Part shown: piece after piece, positions 28,358 through 40,300 of the stretch
Numbering within the stretch: the stretch's first letter is position 1
How the letters are laid out: every line of letters begins with the position of its first letter
Assembly: GCF_000002875.2 (NCBI RefSeq)
Contig: NC_009420.2
Coordinates: 2,332,951-2,396,950 of the forward strand
Origin: Leishmania infantum JPCM5
Taxonomy: Eukaryota; Euglenozoa; Kinetoplastea; Trypanosomatida; Trypanosomatidae
Reading direction: 5' to 3'
Length of the DNA: 64,000 nucleotides
Translations under genes and position numbers: made by a program
The notes under the pieces: model-generated
Databases searched by the model: none
What the model saw: only the letters and a program-made list of their open reading frames with translations
Told to the model about the DNA's origin: nothing

Positions 28358-30505
28358 GCTGCAGCTGTGTGCCTGCGGCCAGAGCTCTATGCGGGAGTCC
28401 AAGAGAGAGAGTTTGCAGAAAAGGAAAAGGAACAACACTCCGACGTTTTTCCGGTATGCGGAACGGACTGGGTTCGCAACGCGGTGGAGCAGCCCACGAG
28501 TGGCGCACGGGGTAGACAGGCAGGCCCACAAACAGGCGAAGGATAAAGATGAGAATGATTACAAAGGGCCAGAGGATCCACATACGCAAACGTGGCGCGT
28601 GTGTGCGTACATGAGCACGCCGATGGGTGCGCGCGCGTGGTCTTCGTGAAGAAAGACCACTCGGCTACAGATAAGCGCAGCGGAGGGGCCACCACTGCCA
28701 GCAAGACCGCAGATGTAGCGCATTGGTGGCAGGGCAGTGAGCCTCAAACGAGCACCGATATGCGCCTCGACACTGAGCCCCCCATGCAGGTAATGTCCTT
28801 CCCTGCAAGGCAAGCAAAATAAAACGAGGGGCAGAGGCATTGGTGGACCGCGCACCTGCGCCTTCCGTTAAAGCGATTTCCTTGGCATTCTGCTTGGTTA
28901 CTTCCACCCATTCCACGTTGCAGCAGAAATACGCAGTTGGTCCATCTCGCTGCGTTCATAAAACTAACACACCCACACACTTGCATGCATACACGCGCGG
29001 ACGCTGTGCCACGCCACCGCAAGGACCGATATCTCAACCACACTGAAACACAGGATACTTCCCAAAACCAAAACAAAACAACACCGCAGAGGACAGCAAT
29101 GCAATCAGGCTACAGACCAAGACCCTCTCTCCCTCCCCCGAGTCTCGTCGTTGCACTTTCAGCCCTCTTCCCCTTCCTCTGTTTTTCTTTGTTTTTGTTG
29201 CATCCTCTGGCAGTGCCCTTTTCCTTTTTTTTAGGGGAGCGGGGAAGGGGCGCGTCGAAGGCGCACAAAATACAAGTTGAGATACCGTAGGAAGAAGGAG
29301 TACTTCAGCACGCTGCATGAGAAAAAAGGTAGTAAAAGGAGGAAGAAGGGGTGGGGCCGAAGCTGCACGTCAGCACGCAGGCAGCCTGCGCCACACAAAC
29401 ACCACCACAAGAAAAAAAAAACAGACCGGGTGAGGAAGCCCGATCGAAACGCCGTGACGGGCGAGTGGGCAAACGGAGTGAGAGGTGGTAGGGAGAGAGA
29501 AGGAGGGCAGAAATAAAGGGTGTAGAAAGTAAAGCAATACTAGTAGAAGCGACGAAGAAGGAGAGGCAAAACGAAGATGGGATAATCAGTATAACCAAAC
29601 AAAGGATACGGCACGACAGCAGCAACATCGACAGAGAGAGATAGCGGAGACCTCCCTCCCCTTCCACCGAAAGAAGAAAAGCACTGAGCTCAAAATCGAG
29701 TCCTCACGTCGCCATTGTTTCTGCTCTCCCCTTTTAAGAGGCTCAGGTTCCATGGTGTCTCCGACCTTGTCCGTTTCGTGCACTCTTTGCGAGGGAGGAA
29801 GCGGGCAACGAGAAGTAAGCGTGCGCTCCCCCCCTCCTTCCACAGTTGTGCGATATTTTTTTTCTGCGTGTGTGTGTGTGATGTGGCGGATCTTCCCGAC
29901 ACGAAAGAGAGAGACACAACACGGTGCGTGCAGCGAAAGGGGTGGGGGTGGGGCACGTCCTTGAGAGGTCCAGAGACACGGAGGAGAGGCAGTAGAGACA
30001 AGCGGAAAGGGGAGGGAGCGAAGAGAAAACATCAAACTCGGGACGAAAGGAAAGGAAAATGCAAAACAAAAAAAAACACGAGAGACAGAGAGACTCGGGG
30101 GGGGGGTGAGGGGTAAGGGAAGGGGGGAGAACGTGCGATAGCGTCACCTTACATCGACGGTGAGTATGTGTGTTCCATTCAGCAGCAACAGAGAAAAAGA
30201 AAGCAGAAGCATGTGGACTACAGCGAACAAAAAAAGGGGAGAAGGCGGCGGACCGCTACGCGAGGACAAGGAGTGAAAAAAAAAACGAAGGGGTGAGCTC
30301 GTGCCAAAAGATGCTGTTTCGGGGGGGGGGGAGGATGGGAGGCAGGGATACGCCAACCAACCAAACGCGTACTGAACGATATGGAGTAGCAAGGAGTAGT
30401 GGCCGTAACGAAACCGCGCACCCAAAGCAAAAACAAACGAACGACGACATGGGTAGGTGAGAGACCTGCCAACACCTGTGTCGGCAGCAGCTCTCCCCTG
30501 CGCAA
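28358..30505. other. Intergenic stretch of 2.1 kb
   Basis: No supported gene beyond the 5' region of the nucleoporin. Plus-strand purine-rich or A-rich sequence is dense at 29280-29530 and 30000-30330, including G-runs at 30098-30106 and 30320-30330. These correspond to pyrimidine tracts on the transcribed strand. A GT run is at 29867-29880. Confidence 0.45.
28387..28432 (-). promoter_or_regulatory. Predicted trans-splice acceptor of the Nup50-like mRNA
   Basis: On the minus strand a pyrimidine-rich tract covers 28401-28432, and the first AG after it is at 28387-28388, 30 nt before the chosen ATG. It supports the shorter N-terminus of the nucleoporin. Confidence 0.5.
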
Positions 30506-31963
30506 CTATCGACTGCGCTCCGCACGCCGCTTCGTGGGCTTTGTGTCGAGGAGGTTGAGCTCAACCTGGACCACTGCCGGCTTGCTCTGCGTGTCGGAGG
30601 GTTCGTCACCCGTGGAGTCCATCAGCCAGAAGAGAAAGCGATTGCACGCGCACGATGCGACAGCGCGGAATGAGCTTGCCTGTTGCGCAACAGGAAGCGA
30701 TGTTCGCAGGGAGGAGGAGGGCCGACTCGAGGCCACTTCCTCCTCGGACAGGGAGCAAGAGAGCCAGTGATGCGTTGTCAAACAGAAACGGTAGAGCGGC
30801 TCTCGGCCGTTTGCGTGGAGGCACTTCGACGACTTTGGTGCCTCGTTAAATAGCACGTAGAGACTTCCGCCCTCCACCACCGCGGCGGCCGGCATACACT
30901 TTTTAGAAAGGTTCCACTGGGCTGGTGCGAGTCGGTGTCCGCCCAGTGGATAGACAGGCGTCCATGTCAACCCGCTTACTGATGAGTCGCCGACCAAGGA
31001 AAGGCACCACAAATCGTCGAGGACGCCAGTAGCGCTGCTGCCGCCATACAGCCAAAGGCACTGCCGAGTCATGTCGAATGCTAGGACGGCATCTTCACGC
31101 GGACACGGACAGACGCCAGGGGTCACCTTCAGCCGCTCCCAGTGCGCGACGCGTTGCTGGATGGACGGCGTGAGCCAGAGCCGCCACACGTCATTCAGCC
31201 GCGAAGTGGTGTTATTGCCACCAAAGAGATACAAAACCGGCTCCAGAGTTGTCGGCGTTGGCGCACCAGAAAACATGGTCGCCGCAGCGGCAGGCCCCAT
31301 CGCCTTATTAGATGGCTGAAGCGACTCCGCAGCCGGCGATGATGGTGAGTTAGTCTGCGACCGTTCCGCAGGAGCGGAAACTCCAAAAGCAAGCGCGTGT
31401 CCGTATCGCCCCACCGGTCGCGCAGAGACACGCGTGTCGGTCTCCAGTCGATCCCAATGAAGCGCAGCCTCATCATCGCTTTTTGACGCCCGTCCCCGTG
31501 CAGTTGTAGGAGTGGGGGAGGGATATCCTCCTCCGCTCACTCCGAGGCTTGGCGGGGACACCCTATCCGCACCTGTAGTGGCGCCGTCGTGGCGCCGAGG
31601 GTGGAGATGCCACAGCTCTGCGTTGCACTTCGTGCCGTCCCACCCGCCAAACAAGATGATGGACCCCTCGGCAGGCACCGCAGCGGCGCTTGCATGGGCA
31701 ACCCTGACCGGGGCGTCGGGCAATCGCGCCCAGACGTGCGCCACGGCATCCCATACGCGTGCGTACGGCACGATGCGCTGCGTGCGTGTATCGATCCCGC
31801 CGATGACAAACACTTTGTCCTCTGTGCAGACTGTTGTCGAATCCGTTATTGACTTAGTCCACGGCGGAGGCACACCTTGGCTAGTGAGTGAGGCGCGCTT
31901 CGCTAGCGATTTGGCCGCCTCCGCGTAGGGGAACTCGGACAGGCTATTGCACGGCTGCGCCAT
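30506..31963 (-). CDS. Kelch-repeat protein
   Basis: The 485-residue protein starting at 31963 contains at least four kelch blades with the Gly-Gly hallmark: VFVIGGIDTRTQ near residue 52, IILFGGWDGTKCNAELWHL near 102, LYLFGGNNTTSRLNDVWRL near 240, and LWLYGGSSATGVLDDLWCL near 310. The blades are followed by the usual Trp-containing strand. Such beta-propellers bind protein partners, and no enzyme or BTB domain accompanies this one. A low-complexity Ser/Thr/Pro region separates blades two and three. The frame is open 15 codons further to 32008, but the predicted splice AG at 31975-31976 lies inside that extension. The partner and role are unknown. Confidence 0.82.
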   Translation of the reverse strand: MAQPCNSLSEFPYAEAAKSLAKRASLTSQGVPPPWTKSITDSTTVCTEDKVFVIGGIDTRTQRIVPYARVWDAVAHVWARLPDAPVRVAHASAAAVPAEGSIILFGGWDGTKCNAELWHLHPRRHDGATTGADRVSPPSLGVSGGGYPSPTPTTARGRASKSDDEAALHWDRLETDTRVSARPVGRYGHALAFGVSAPAERSQTNSPSSPAAESLQPSNKAMGPAAAATMFSGAPTPTTLEPVLYLFGGNNTTSRLNDVWRLWLTPSIQQRVAHWERLKVTPGVCPCPREDAVLAFDMTRQCLWLYGGSSATGVLDDLWCLSLVGDSSVSGLTWTPVYPLGGHRLAPAQWNLSKKCMPAAAVVEGGSLYVLFNEAPKSSKCLHANGREPLYRFCLTTHHWLSCSLSEEEVASSRPSSSLRTSLPVAQQASSFRAVASCACNRFLFWLMDSTGDEPSDTQSKPAVVQVELNLLDTKPTKRRAERSR

Positions 31964-31974
31964 TGCCGGTGAAT

Positions 31975-32000
31975 CTAGAGCAGCAAAAAAAAAGAAAACG
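31975..32000 (-). promoter_or_regulatory. Predicted trans-splice acceptor of the kelch mRNA
   Basis: The minus strand has a run of T and C (opposite the A-rich 31981-32000) followed by GCTGCTCTAG. The AG at 31975-31976 is 12 nt before the ATG at 31963, so it decides the start. Confidence 0.5.
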
Positions 32001-33956
32001 GGCAGCAAACACCAAAGGAAACAAAGGAAGCACTGGTATCACGTCGGCGGATGCCCGCGCCGAGCAAAAGGTGAGCCGGCAGCCTGTGTTCAACGGCGCT
32101 AAAGAAAAGAGCACCGTGCAACGTGCACGCGCAACCGCGAACTCTCCGTGATGCCTGTAAGAACTGAGGAAGAGGCGCGGAACACAACAGAGCACCAAGC
32201 AGAGAAATGCAGATTAGACCACAAGAGAAGTGTCGCTGCCCTGATCCGACGCGAAACGGCAAGGGAGAAAGCAGGAAGGCTGCACCGGTAAAGAAAGAGG
32301 CAGGTGCCACGGCAGTCACCTCCCCTCTCTCCTGAGAAAAAAAAAAGGATATGGTGTGTAATGTGTGTGCGTGATGTGAAAAAAGGGGGAGAAGAGAGCA
32401 GAAGATGAGGGCAAGGGGAGGGCGGGAGCGGCGGCAAGTTGCGGGGAAGGAAAACACCGTCTGTGCGACTTAAGGGGAAGGTGGCGAATTTCTCCTCGCT
32501 GTTCCTGAGCGGTAGAGAGAAAGAAGCGCATCACGCCACGGCGCCCTGCATCCCCTCCACATCCGCGCTCAACTTCTATGGTTACGGTCACGCACGCGGC
32601 TATTCTGCGTGTTTAGACCCACCATTGCCGCATTCCAGGACGCACAAAAGGAGTGTCGCAGTGCCCCCCCCCCCACGTCTGTTTGCTTCCTGCTGCTTCT
32701 CTGCGAATGCGTGCGTGCCTTCGTTTTTTTCTCCCCTGTCCTCTTTACACGTGGTGGTATTTTGTGCGGACACGCCTCTCATGCACGACGAGGATGTGCT
32801 TGCACCTCAGCGTTATATCCGGTGTATTGAGCAGTGCACCACAGCCGAGCTGTGAACCACAACACCGAGAGAGAATCAGCTGTGCAGACCGCTTTAGACA
32901 CTAAGGCACATCAGCCCCTCCAACTGCCTCTTTAAAGTACGGCGGCCGTTACCACTTGTTTCTTTCTTCACGTTGGACCGTGTGCTCGTTGGAGACAAGA
33001 GGAGGGGGGCATGAAAAGGCGACATCGGGCTCCATCACCATCGCTCACAGACATACACACGCACAAATAAGCAGAAGCCCAGCGAGTCGCAAGCAGCCGC
33101 AACGGCGGCCTCTCTCGCGCGCACCTTTCCACTCGCCTGTGCGGGCTTGGATTCGGGCGTGTGCCGAATATAGACACTCTTCTCCTTACCCCTTCCACGG
33201 ATCAGGCACACCGACTACTTCTACGGTGCAGCAGATGCGCTCGCAAAAACATAAAGCAAAAAATGCGTGCCGCTCTTTTGATGGGCCGCATCCTCTCTGG
33301 TGGCGCCGACGTCAGAGGTGAGGGAGGGTGTGCAGCGACTGTGGAGGAGGATCAGGGATCAGTGGTGCTGCTGGCCGTGGCGGGTGGGGTGGGGTAGCTG
33401 GGGAGGGGAGGGGGTGGCACTGGTCAGGAGAAAGGGAGAGAAAGCACGCACGCATGGAGAGAGATACTTCACAGGCGGATGGAGAGAGGGCGCAGACGGC
33501 AAACACACACACGCACAGAGGGATAAACGGCCACACCGGAGCAGCGTTCCTTTGTAAGAGTGTAGACGGAGTGAGAGAAGGGGACTACGGAGACAGAAAT
33601 GAGCATGAGGGTCTGAGACGATAAGCGTTTCGGATGGCGTCATGTGCAGGGAATGAAAATGAGTGAGGTATACACCGAACACCCCTGACGCACAGACGCA
33701 CAAGCACGCGCGCGCACGCACGAACACATGAACCGATGAAAAATGTAAGACAGAGCGAGACGGGGTGGAAAGCAGAGAACGGGCGAACCGGAGAACGGAG
33801 AAGAGACAGGGCCCACCGACACCCACCACCACCACCCACGCACACACACACAGTGCCAGAGCAGATGGTGGCGCATAACGTCCAATGCCACCTGCAAGGA
33901 CGACCGCGAGGGGTAACGCTAGCATGGAAGCATGGCAGGTGGGCATGCAAGAGGAG

Positions 33957-34066
33957 CACGGCTGAGAAATAGGACGAGGAGGAATCGGGGCAGTGGAAAC
34001 TGCCTCAGCTGTGATGGTGGAATACAGGGTCCAACGAGCTGCCGAGGTTTAAGGGGCCGTGCCCCA
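33957..34066. other. Pair of predicted hairpins in an intergenic region
   Basis: The segment 33987-34006 can form an eight-pair stem with one G-U pair capped by GGAA. An alternative ten-pair stem joins 33957-33966 with 34004-34013. A second hairpin, GGGGC-CGT-GCCCC, follows at about 34053-34065. This is structure seen by eye only, with no family assigned. Confidence 0.35.
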
Positions 34067-34284
34067 TGCGCACAGCAAGTCTCACCATCTTGCTACACGC
34101 ACACAACGCACACGCAGGGGCATGTCTTGCAGAGGTGCGTTCGGCACTGAGGGAAACCAACACGAAAAGCACGGTGTCGCACTGGCCGTTTCTCCAGTGT
34201 TGCGTCCCTTTCACACGGGTATGCATGCCTTCTACCCTGTCCTATCCCTCTTTGTCCCCCTTGCCTCCCCACGCCGATCGTTGC

Positions 34285-35052
34285 TTACGATGCGTCAGAC
34301 CCCATTTGCCCACGAATGCGGTTCTTGAGTGACTCGGGTATGGCGCCCTTATCCTCCGCTATGGCGTCCACTACGGGCAGCACATCCTCCGGCTTGAAGA
34401 GACCGTAGCAAATGCCACCGTGGCGGCTGTAAATGATCACATTGCCCGCGTAGATATGGCCACCCATGTGCGAGCACGAGTACACCGTCACCCGCTCTGC
34501 GCCACCGGCGCCCATTTTCTCGAGGAGAGCATGACGGAAGAGGTCGATTAAGACGGAGCCGCAGTAGCCGCAGCGCGCATCGCGTGTGAAGTGAGAGCAG
34601 ACGAAAATGAAGTACTCGCCCGAGCGGTCGACGGCCAGTGTGCCCTTTACCTCCCACGGCAGCTCATACGGCACCGAGACGCCGCTGTATTGTGTGATGA
34701 TGACCGCCTTTTTGTCGTCCACTTTACAGTGTAGGATCGAGTCTTCCGTGTCCTGATCACGGTGCGACACGGTAAAGCTCGCATCCGGTAACTTATGCTT
34801 GATGTGATGGCTCAGCTCCTTAAAGCCCGGTACATTCTCGGTGCGTTTATCCCACTCCCTTGCAGGCATACGGGTGTTCAGAAAGATGTGCTCCCGCAGA
34901 CTCATGCTGCCGATAATCTTGGCCGGGATCGGGCCACAGCACTCCTCGCGACCGAAGCCGTACTTTTGAGGGTCGAGTCCCTCGATATCCTGCAGCGTCT
35001 GTGCCGTCAGTTTCGGCCTGATCGCCTCGAACGAGTTGGGGTCGGTGGACAT
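34285..35052 (-). CDS. Apd1-like sucrase/ferredoxin (thioredoxin-like [2Fe-2S]) protein
   Basis: The 255-residue protein belongs to the sucrase/ferredoxin-like family, which has a thioredoxin fold and is typified by yeast Apd1. The cluster-binding pattern of Apd1 (two Cys nine residues apart, then two His four apart) is present as C152, C161, H195 and H199 in VCSHFTRDARCGYCG and CSHMGGHIYAGN. An N-terminal CC pair (C38-C39) is also present. Apd1-type proteins are cytosolic and linked to redox tolerance; the function here is inferred. The frame is open to 35220, but a minus-strand pyrimidine tract at 35131-35160 and nearby AGs suggest that the upstream codons are untranslated, so I use the ATG at 35052. 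Confidence 0.85.
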   Translation of the reverse strand: MSTDPNSFEAIRPKLTAQTLQDIEGLDPQKYGFGREECCGPIPAKIIGSMSLREHIFLNTRMPAREWDKRTENVPGFKELSHHIKHKLPDASFTVSHRDQDTEDSILHCKVDDKKAVIITQYSGVSVPYELPWEVKGTLAVDRSGEYFIFVCSHFTRDARCGYCGSVLIDLFRHALLEKMGAGGAERVTVYSCSHMGGHIYAGNVIIYSRHGGICYGLFKPEDVLPVVDAIAEDKGAIPESLKNRIRGQMGSDAS

Positions 35053-35992
35053 CACGCACACGGTTTGGGTGAAAGTCAGTGCATGAACCACGCACATGCA
35101 GGCTTCGACAGTGCAAAGGGCGCACGCCTCCAAGAAAAACAAAAAAGGAAGGAAACAAGGAATAGAATAGATGCGACTCGGAGCAGACACGGAGAGCACA
35201 GAGCCGTCGCTGGTGGGCACCTCAAGGTGCCATCCAACAAAAAGAACGGAAGCAAAGAAACAGCGCTGAGGGAGAGAGAGAGACCGCAGAGAAAAGGTCG
35301 AGGCAAATCACTGCCGAGAAGACCGAAGAAAACGTCACGGCGGAATGAGAAGGAGTGCAACACGAGATACAGAGAGATTCCTAAGCGGTCGGTTAGCGAA
35401 CCTCCTGTTGGCGAAGAGACTGGAAAGTTCACATGCAGAGGTGAGTGGTATGAAGTGGGGAGGGGAAGTGGGAGAGAGAGGAAGGGCGAAGGTAGCTGGA
35501 GCAGCGCTAAGATGCTAGAGAAGCGTGAGATACGCACCGTGCAGTTGTTGGGGTGACGTTCCATGGATGCGGATCGACGGCATGCAAGCACCAAAGCAAA
35601 GAAAAATATGAAGCGAACGAGTCAAGGAGCGGCAACGAGGAAGAACGTGCGTATGTCCGTCGCTGTTTAGCGGTGGGAAAGGTGGCACTGTATGTACGCG
35701 TGCGCTGGGCGGAGAGCCCGGCGAACCCGTCAAGGCGCAAGCAGCGGCACTCCACAAGGACGAGGAAGCGGCGCATAGGCAGAAGCAGCTGAAGCAGCAA
35801 CAGCAGCAACCCACCGTTGCCACTAATGGTCGGACTCCTTCACGTGGTCCAGTCTGCCCAACTGTGCGCTTTTTTCTGTCTTTTTCCCCTTCATCCTCTT
35901 GCTGAAACACACGCCTTCAGGCTGGGACAACGCAATGCATACACCATGGATAGGCGAGCCCAACACGTATGCCCGTGCCTGCGGTCACCGAT
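35053..35992. other. Intergenic stretch upstream of the Apd1-like gene
   Basis: No supported gene. The minus-strand pyrimidine tract at 35131-35160 (with an AG at 35128-35129) is the likely splice-acceptor region of the Apd1-like mRNA. Short upstream ATGs lie between it and the chosen start. A CAG/CAA patch is at 35785-35812. Confidence 0.45.
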
Positions 35993-36550
35993 TCACGACG
36001 AGTCGTCACGACTTTTGCGGTTATCGGCCATACTCTTGGCGCTTAGTGGGTCTACGGTGCGCGGCCGCACCAGCATCTTCTTGGGGACACAATACGGAAA
36101 CACGAGCGCGTTGCACACAGGGTTCAGGGACTCCTTGCCTCGAACCGCCATCTCCCAGCTTTTGGCACGCTTCAGCTTGCCAATTTTGGCCAGAGCAACC
36201 TGGCGCTGCCGATGGGCAGAGAGGCGATCCTGAAAGAGCATAACTACCGGCGGCACCGCAAACTCGAACTCGCGCTCGTTCAGCGAACCATCCGTCTGAA
36301 TCGTCAGTGTCTTCTGCATGCGCGGAAAGCGTGACCGCTCGATCGCGAGCTCTTCGCGATACATGCCTCGGTTCTCGATGTGCTGCATCTCACTCGAGTG
36401 TCGGTCCTTGATAAAGGTGCGAAGTACGTAGGGAACTTTGTAGTCTGCCGGGCGCAGCTTCGGGTTTGGCGAGACCGTGCGCGCCAGTGGCCGCAAACCT
36501 GCCGCCGGCGGGGCGCTTTTTGTCACCGCGGCCCACTTGTTCAGCACCAT
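35993..36550 (-). CDS. Small conserved-looking hypothetical protein, 185 aa
   Basis: The 185-residue protein is basic and looks compactly folded rather than low-complexity. It has the segments YKVPYVLRTFIKDRHSSEMQ, FEFAVPPVVMLFQDRLSAHR and VCNALVFPYCVPKKMLVRP. The N-terminus (MVLNKWAAVTKSAPPAAGLR) could be a short mitochondrial presequence. Size, charge and start fit kinetoplastid mitoribosomal proteins, but I do not recognise a family. Orderly composition and position in the cluster support a real gene. Confidence 0.68.
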   Translation of the reverse strand: MVLNKWAAVTKSAPPAAGLRPLARTVSPNPKLRPADYKVPYVLRTFIKDRHSSEMQHIENRGMYREELAIERSRFPRMQKTLTIQTDGSLNEREFEFAVPPVVMLFQDRLSAHRQRQVALAKIGKLKRAKSWEMAVRGKESLNPVCNALVFPYCVPKKMLVRPRTVDPLSAKSMADNRKSRDDSS

Positions 36551-37370
36551 GGTGTTCTCCAGGTTTTCTTCGAATATCTATATGTGTGTCCGTGTGTGTG
36601 TGTGGGGGGGGGGTCGAGTAAGAGGGGCGCTTCTTTTTGTTGCGGTGTAGCAACACGTCGTCCCCACACCACGTCCACTGATGATCTCGGCCGGCAAGCA
36701 GCTAAGGATTCTGTGGGTAACGGCGATAGGGGGGAGGGAACGAATAGTCGAGCAGTTCAGTGTTGTAAGCATCAAACGACACCACCACGAAGAAATCACG
36801 AATAGGCGCAGCGGAGAAGGTGCCATAGCAAAGGCGCCTTCGTGGACGCCTTCCCGAGCAGAGGCCGAGGAATGCAAGCGGAGGGGTATGGGGAGGGCGG
36901 ACAGGCATCGGCTGTGTGTCCTGGATGAGACCGCCGCACAATCGGAACATCTGCACGCATGCGCGCGCTTTGCGCTTCTGGTCGCCGCGTCGTTCCCGCA
37001 TGGCACGTTCCCATCCTCCTCTTCCCCCTCGTCGCTCCTCTCTACTCCTGCTCCGTCACCGCATGCCGCCCCCCTGTCGCAGTTGCCAAAGTCGATTCGA
37101 AGTGCTCGAGTGCCAATGTGAAGCACCCCACTGCGCCTGGGAGCCGTTCTTAACAGGAACACGACAAAAAACCACGCAGGCAGCGGCGCAAAGATCGGAA
37201 AGCGCACAAGAGCATCACACATCCTTTCCTCCCCCCTCCCGCGGCAGCTGTGGCAGGTGGCGCTCTGACGGCAAACGTGGTGTCAGAGCGGCAACACACG
37301 CACACGCGCACACACGAAAATGCGCACTGCGATCACTGCAAACTGACAGGGCCCAGGCCACACCCGCGCC
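36551..37370. other. Intergenic stretch, no gene seen
   Basis: No supported gene. A GT run merging into a G-run lies at 36582-36612, just upstream of the small protein's ATG; on the transcribed strand it is a C/CA-rich tract. A CACGCACAC patch is at 37295-37316. Confidence 0.4.
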
Positions 37371-40300
37371 CTACACGCCGCGGTGTTGCAAGTAGGTGGT
37401 GTAACGGTGAATCGTGTGTGGGGTCAGCTGATAAAGCAGAAGCCGATTATCCACCATCCAGCGGAGCAGCGCGAGCGAGGCAAAGCGGACGCCGTGTACC
37501 GCCGCCGTCTCTTCCATGGCAGAGACAAGTGTCTCTACACCGTCGCCAGCAACGCGGTCCGCCACCTCCACGAGACCACCAGCAGAGCTGTCCAGTCCGA
37601 GAGCCGCGATGGAGAGAACGTTGAGCTGATCCGGTGATTCAATGTCACGACGAAGCAAACTTTGGCATGCCACGTCGAGCACAAAGAGAAACGCAACGCC
37701 GCACTCGAAAACGCAGCTGCTGCTACGATTGGTAGGCGCCGTGAGACCAGACGCCGAGGAGGGGACCGGCCAAGCGGCACTCATGCTTTTCATGAGCGTC
37801 AGCACGGTGGTCGACGCTGCTGCCTCCTTTTGTGTTATCGATATCTCGCCATATTCGGTCCACCACGCCTGCGCCGCGTGGTCACCACCGTCGTTCTTGG
37901 CGGGCGGGCGCAGCAGCACGAGCGGTGCCAGATGCGTGCGCTGAAATTCCTCCACAAGCACCTTCTTCGGGGCTGCCCCTGTGGCGGTCGCGAGGAGCCG
38001 CTGCCACGAAAAGGCCACGGCAGCGGACATCTCCAGCCCTACACTGCTTGTACGCGTCGTCACACACGGGCGGCGCCACGCGTGCGCGACGTAAAGCTCA
38101 GCGAGTGATGCAGGTTCTGCATCATGGGGCGCTGATGAGCTGCCTGGGACGGCTGCAGAGGAACGAGCATTGCTCACCTCGATAAGCTGATGCAGCCAGC
38201 GCGGGTGACATGGGTGCAGCTCGGACGGATGCGCCTCGTAGCATGGCTGCTGCGGTGCTAAGCGGGCACACGACCGCGTCAGAGACACGCACTCGGCCAC
38301 CTCGGCCGGGTCGCCGGGAAGTAATACGGTGACGCAGTGGTGACTGCCACTCTCTGTCAAGTGCAGTGACGCGAGAAAATGCAGCTTCTGCTGCAGTCGC
38401 ACATCATTGGATAGCGCGAGGACCACGTCCGCCGGCTGCTCGCAAATCTCACAAGCGAGGTCCGCCACGGACGTGTGCTGGAGTGAGGAGGCAGTGACGT
38501 CAACGACAACGGCTCGCAAGGGGGAATCAGAGGTGGCTGTGTGTGCAAACGCAGGCGACGCGACAGCCAGGTAGTTCTGCCTGCACCGCCGCACAGGCGC
38601 AGAATGCATCGCGTCGGAGAGAGCCTGATGTATGGAGACGTCATCGGCTGCGGGCGAGAGAATCGCGTCGCACAAACGCCTCCACACCTCGCTAGCGGTG
38701 AGGCAGGAGGACACGCTCGCGGAGCAGGCGCCAAGGCGTTTGTTGGGTGTCGACCACATTCCGTGTCCACGTTCCTGCACCAACTCCCACCATTGCCTCG
38801 CTGTTGCCTTCGCTGCATTAAACCAGTGAACTATGTGTGCTCGACCCCCCGCTGCTGCCTCCATGGCTTCCTCCCTCGTACTTCCATGTGAACCCACGCA
38901 ACCCCTCAGCAGTTCCGCGGAAACCACAACAGGCAGGTCGTGCAGGTGCTGCATCACTTCCACAACAAGATCTCGCGCCTGCGGAGCAGCAACCGTGCCG
39001 GCAGGGCGTCCGCCTGCGCGGGCTAGCGCCTCTAGGAGAAGCGTGCGCTCTGCCTCTCCGTCGCACATCGCCGCGACCGCTTGCATGAGTCGCAGAACGG
39101 TCGACGGCGCCGGAAACAAACCGACGCCGATTCCGCTAAACGAAAGCCGCACGGCACCGTCTGTGCTACCGTCCAGCGCCACACCGGGCCGGGCGCAAGG
39201 ACAAATCGCGTACGTGGTGCAGGCCAGCAGCAGCTCCGCCGCCGTGTCACGGACGACCAGCGGCGCCTCCACTTCAGCTGCGCGCAGCTCCGCAATGTAC
39301 CGCAGCCCGCGCACGGGACCCTCCGTCATACGCTGCAGCAGCCGCTCTTTGAGAAGCTGCGCTGCCACACGCTCCTCCACGCTAGACGTAACTTCGGTCC
39401 ACCCCGCCGGTTCCAGGAAGGCGCGAGAGGCCGACGCTGCGCTTGGCGAATCCACTCCCAGGCGCACCAGCCGAGGGCCCTGCGGCAGAGCCGGTAGCGA
39501 CTCGATAAACGTGACCGCCTCGTGAAGGGCCTCCAGCAACTCACGGGGAGTCGGGAAGGGTCGTGTCATGCTCACATATACCGTTGATCCGCGTAGACGG
39601 CACCGGAGAACGGGAGTCGCGAGCGACGCACGGGTGAACACCTTCGCTGGTGAGCAACGGCGATCAGAGAATGTGGGTGGAGAGGAGGTGAGGGGGAAAG
39701 TCGTGGCAAAGCCTGCCGCCGAAGGCAGAAAAGGCGCTGTGCTGGCAGTAGGCGAGGCTGGGGTTGGGCCGTCGAGAGTCGACCTCGGCGATGCAGCAGT
39801 CTGCGCCACAGGTGGCGCTGCTGCGTCGACGGTGTCGATCGTTGGTGCTGCTGGGACGAGCTCGAGTCGTGCAGGTGGCGCTTCACTACACGGCATTGTA
39901 GGAGCCACCGGCGGTGGCGGTGGGTCAAACAACCCTGTAGGTGCCTCTCTCTTCTTCAGCTGCGCGTCGCACTCGGTCCTCTCGACGACGGGAGAAAAGA
40001 GCGTGTTTTCCAACTCCTCCAAAGTAAAGGCGATGTCGGACGCGCCGTGGGCGTCGGAGGTGGCCTGCAGGTGTTCCGGCGTGAGAATGAAGGACGATGT
40101 CCAGGACTGAAGAGGTGGCAACGCTGCTTCGCGAGGTGGCGACGCCGCCGGAGGGAATGAATCTCGTCGATTCCGTGTGCCGGCGTTCACGGCCATCGCT
40201 GGTGTCGAGAGCGGCGGCGGTGCGACTAGCGGTTTGGCATTTAGCGAGCCCTCCGCGGAGGGTAGAGACGATGCAACGTCTCCCGACGCGGCTCTCCTCG

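Larger units (their letters stand above)
31964..34284. other. Intergenic stretch of 2.3 kb
   Basis: No supported gene. Contents include an A-run at 32338-32346, a C-run at 32665-32673, GGGGTGG-type repeats at 33375-33420 and the tandem hairpins at 33957-34066. The side next to 31963 carries the kelch gene's trans-splice signals. Confidence 0.45.
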
